This document shows positions 37,811 to 38,110 of a stretch of DNA of 38,110 bases, piece by piece. The stretch spans positions 1 through 38,110 of the forward strand of contig JAGXHK010000077.1 of the NCBI GenBank assembly GCA_024636255.1. Direction: 5' to 3'. Every line of letters begins with the position of its first letter. Within the stretch, counting starts at the first letter, position 1. Source of the stretch: Desulfuromonadales bacterium (GTDB lineage: Bacteria; Desulfobacterota; Desulfuromonadia; Desulfuromonadales; Geoalkalibacteraceae). Position numbers and translations under genes: made by a program. Below the pieces are notes generated by a model. The model ran no database searches, was not told the DNA's origin, and saw only the letters and a program-made list of their open reading frames with translations.

Positions 37811-38110
37811 TTAGGTAATTTGATCTGCCAGCTGACGGGCAATCTGCACCGCATTCAACGCCGCCCCTTTTCGGATGTTATCAACCACAACCCAGAGATT
37901 AAGTCCGTGCTCGAGAGATGCGTCCTCGCGGATGCGACCGATCAGGACCTTGTCTTGCCCGGCGGCATCAACGGGATGCGGCCAGATATCGGCCGCGGGG
38001 TCGTCGATGATTTCCACCTCGGGGACCGCTGCAAGAATTTCGCGGGCCCTGCTGGCGGAAATTCGGGTATGGGTTTCGACGTTAACCGACAGGCTGTCCC
38101 CGTAAAATAC
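37811..38110 (-). CDS. asd: Aspartate-semialdehyde dehydrogenase, C-terminal part (N-terminus beyond window)
   Basis: Reverse complement reads VFYGDSLSVNVETHTRISASRAREILAAVPEVEIIDDPAADIWPHPVDAAGQDKVLIGRIREDASLEHGLNLWVVVDNIRKGAALNAVQIARQLADQIT. Confidence 0.93.
   Translation of the reverse strand, partial: VFYGDSLSVNVETHTRISASRAREILAAVPEVEIIDDPAADIWPHPVDAAGQDKVLIGRIREDASLEHGLNLWVVVDNIRKGAALNAVQIARQLADQIT

Overview
This 38.1 kb window looks like a chromosomal segment of a Desulfuromonadales/Geobacter-like bacterium; that taxon is inferred from gene content and order only. It is mostly housekeeping genes. In order it holds: a dipeptide/oligopeptide ABC transporter with two lipoprotein genes; a 5-gene signalling operon on the + strand; HAD phosphatase-lgt-RluA; ihfB-sppA-rpsA-ispH-cmk-aroA-tyrA-pheA; an aminotransferase; recJ; a NosD-like lipoprotein; TPR-secF-secD-yajC-tgt-queA; an SH3 protein; argC; rpsI-rplM; uspA; truA-ecfT; and the 3' end of asd. 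I saw no mobile elements, CRISPR arrays, tRNAs or rRNAs. The best candidate for an undescribed system is the + strand operon at 5507-11441. It contains a two-domain kinase-like protein, a small CbrX-like membrane protein, a 1069-aa protein that appears to join an SLC5 transporter-type sensor, a STAC-like linker, GAF and a SpoIIE/PP2C phosphatase, then a STAS anti-sigma antagonist and an RsbW/SpoIIAB-like HATPase. This is a transporter-gated partner-switching module with no sigma factor in the window. The second candidate is a stand-alone, rod-shaped structured RNA at about 13930-14132 (+). It has a TTGACA box upstream and about 20 bp of closing-stem pairing.
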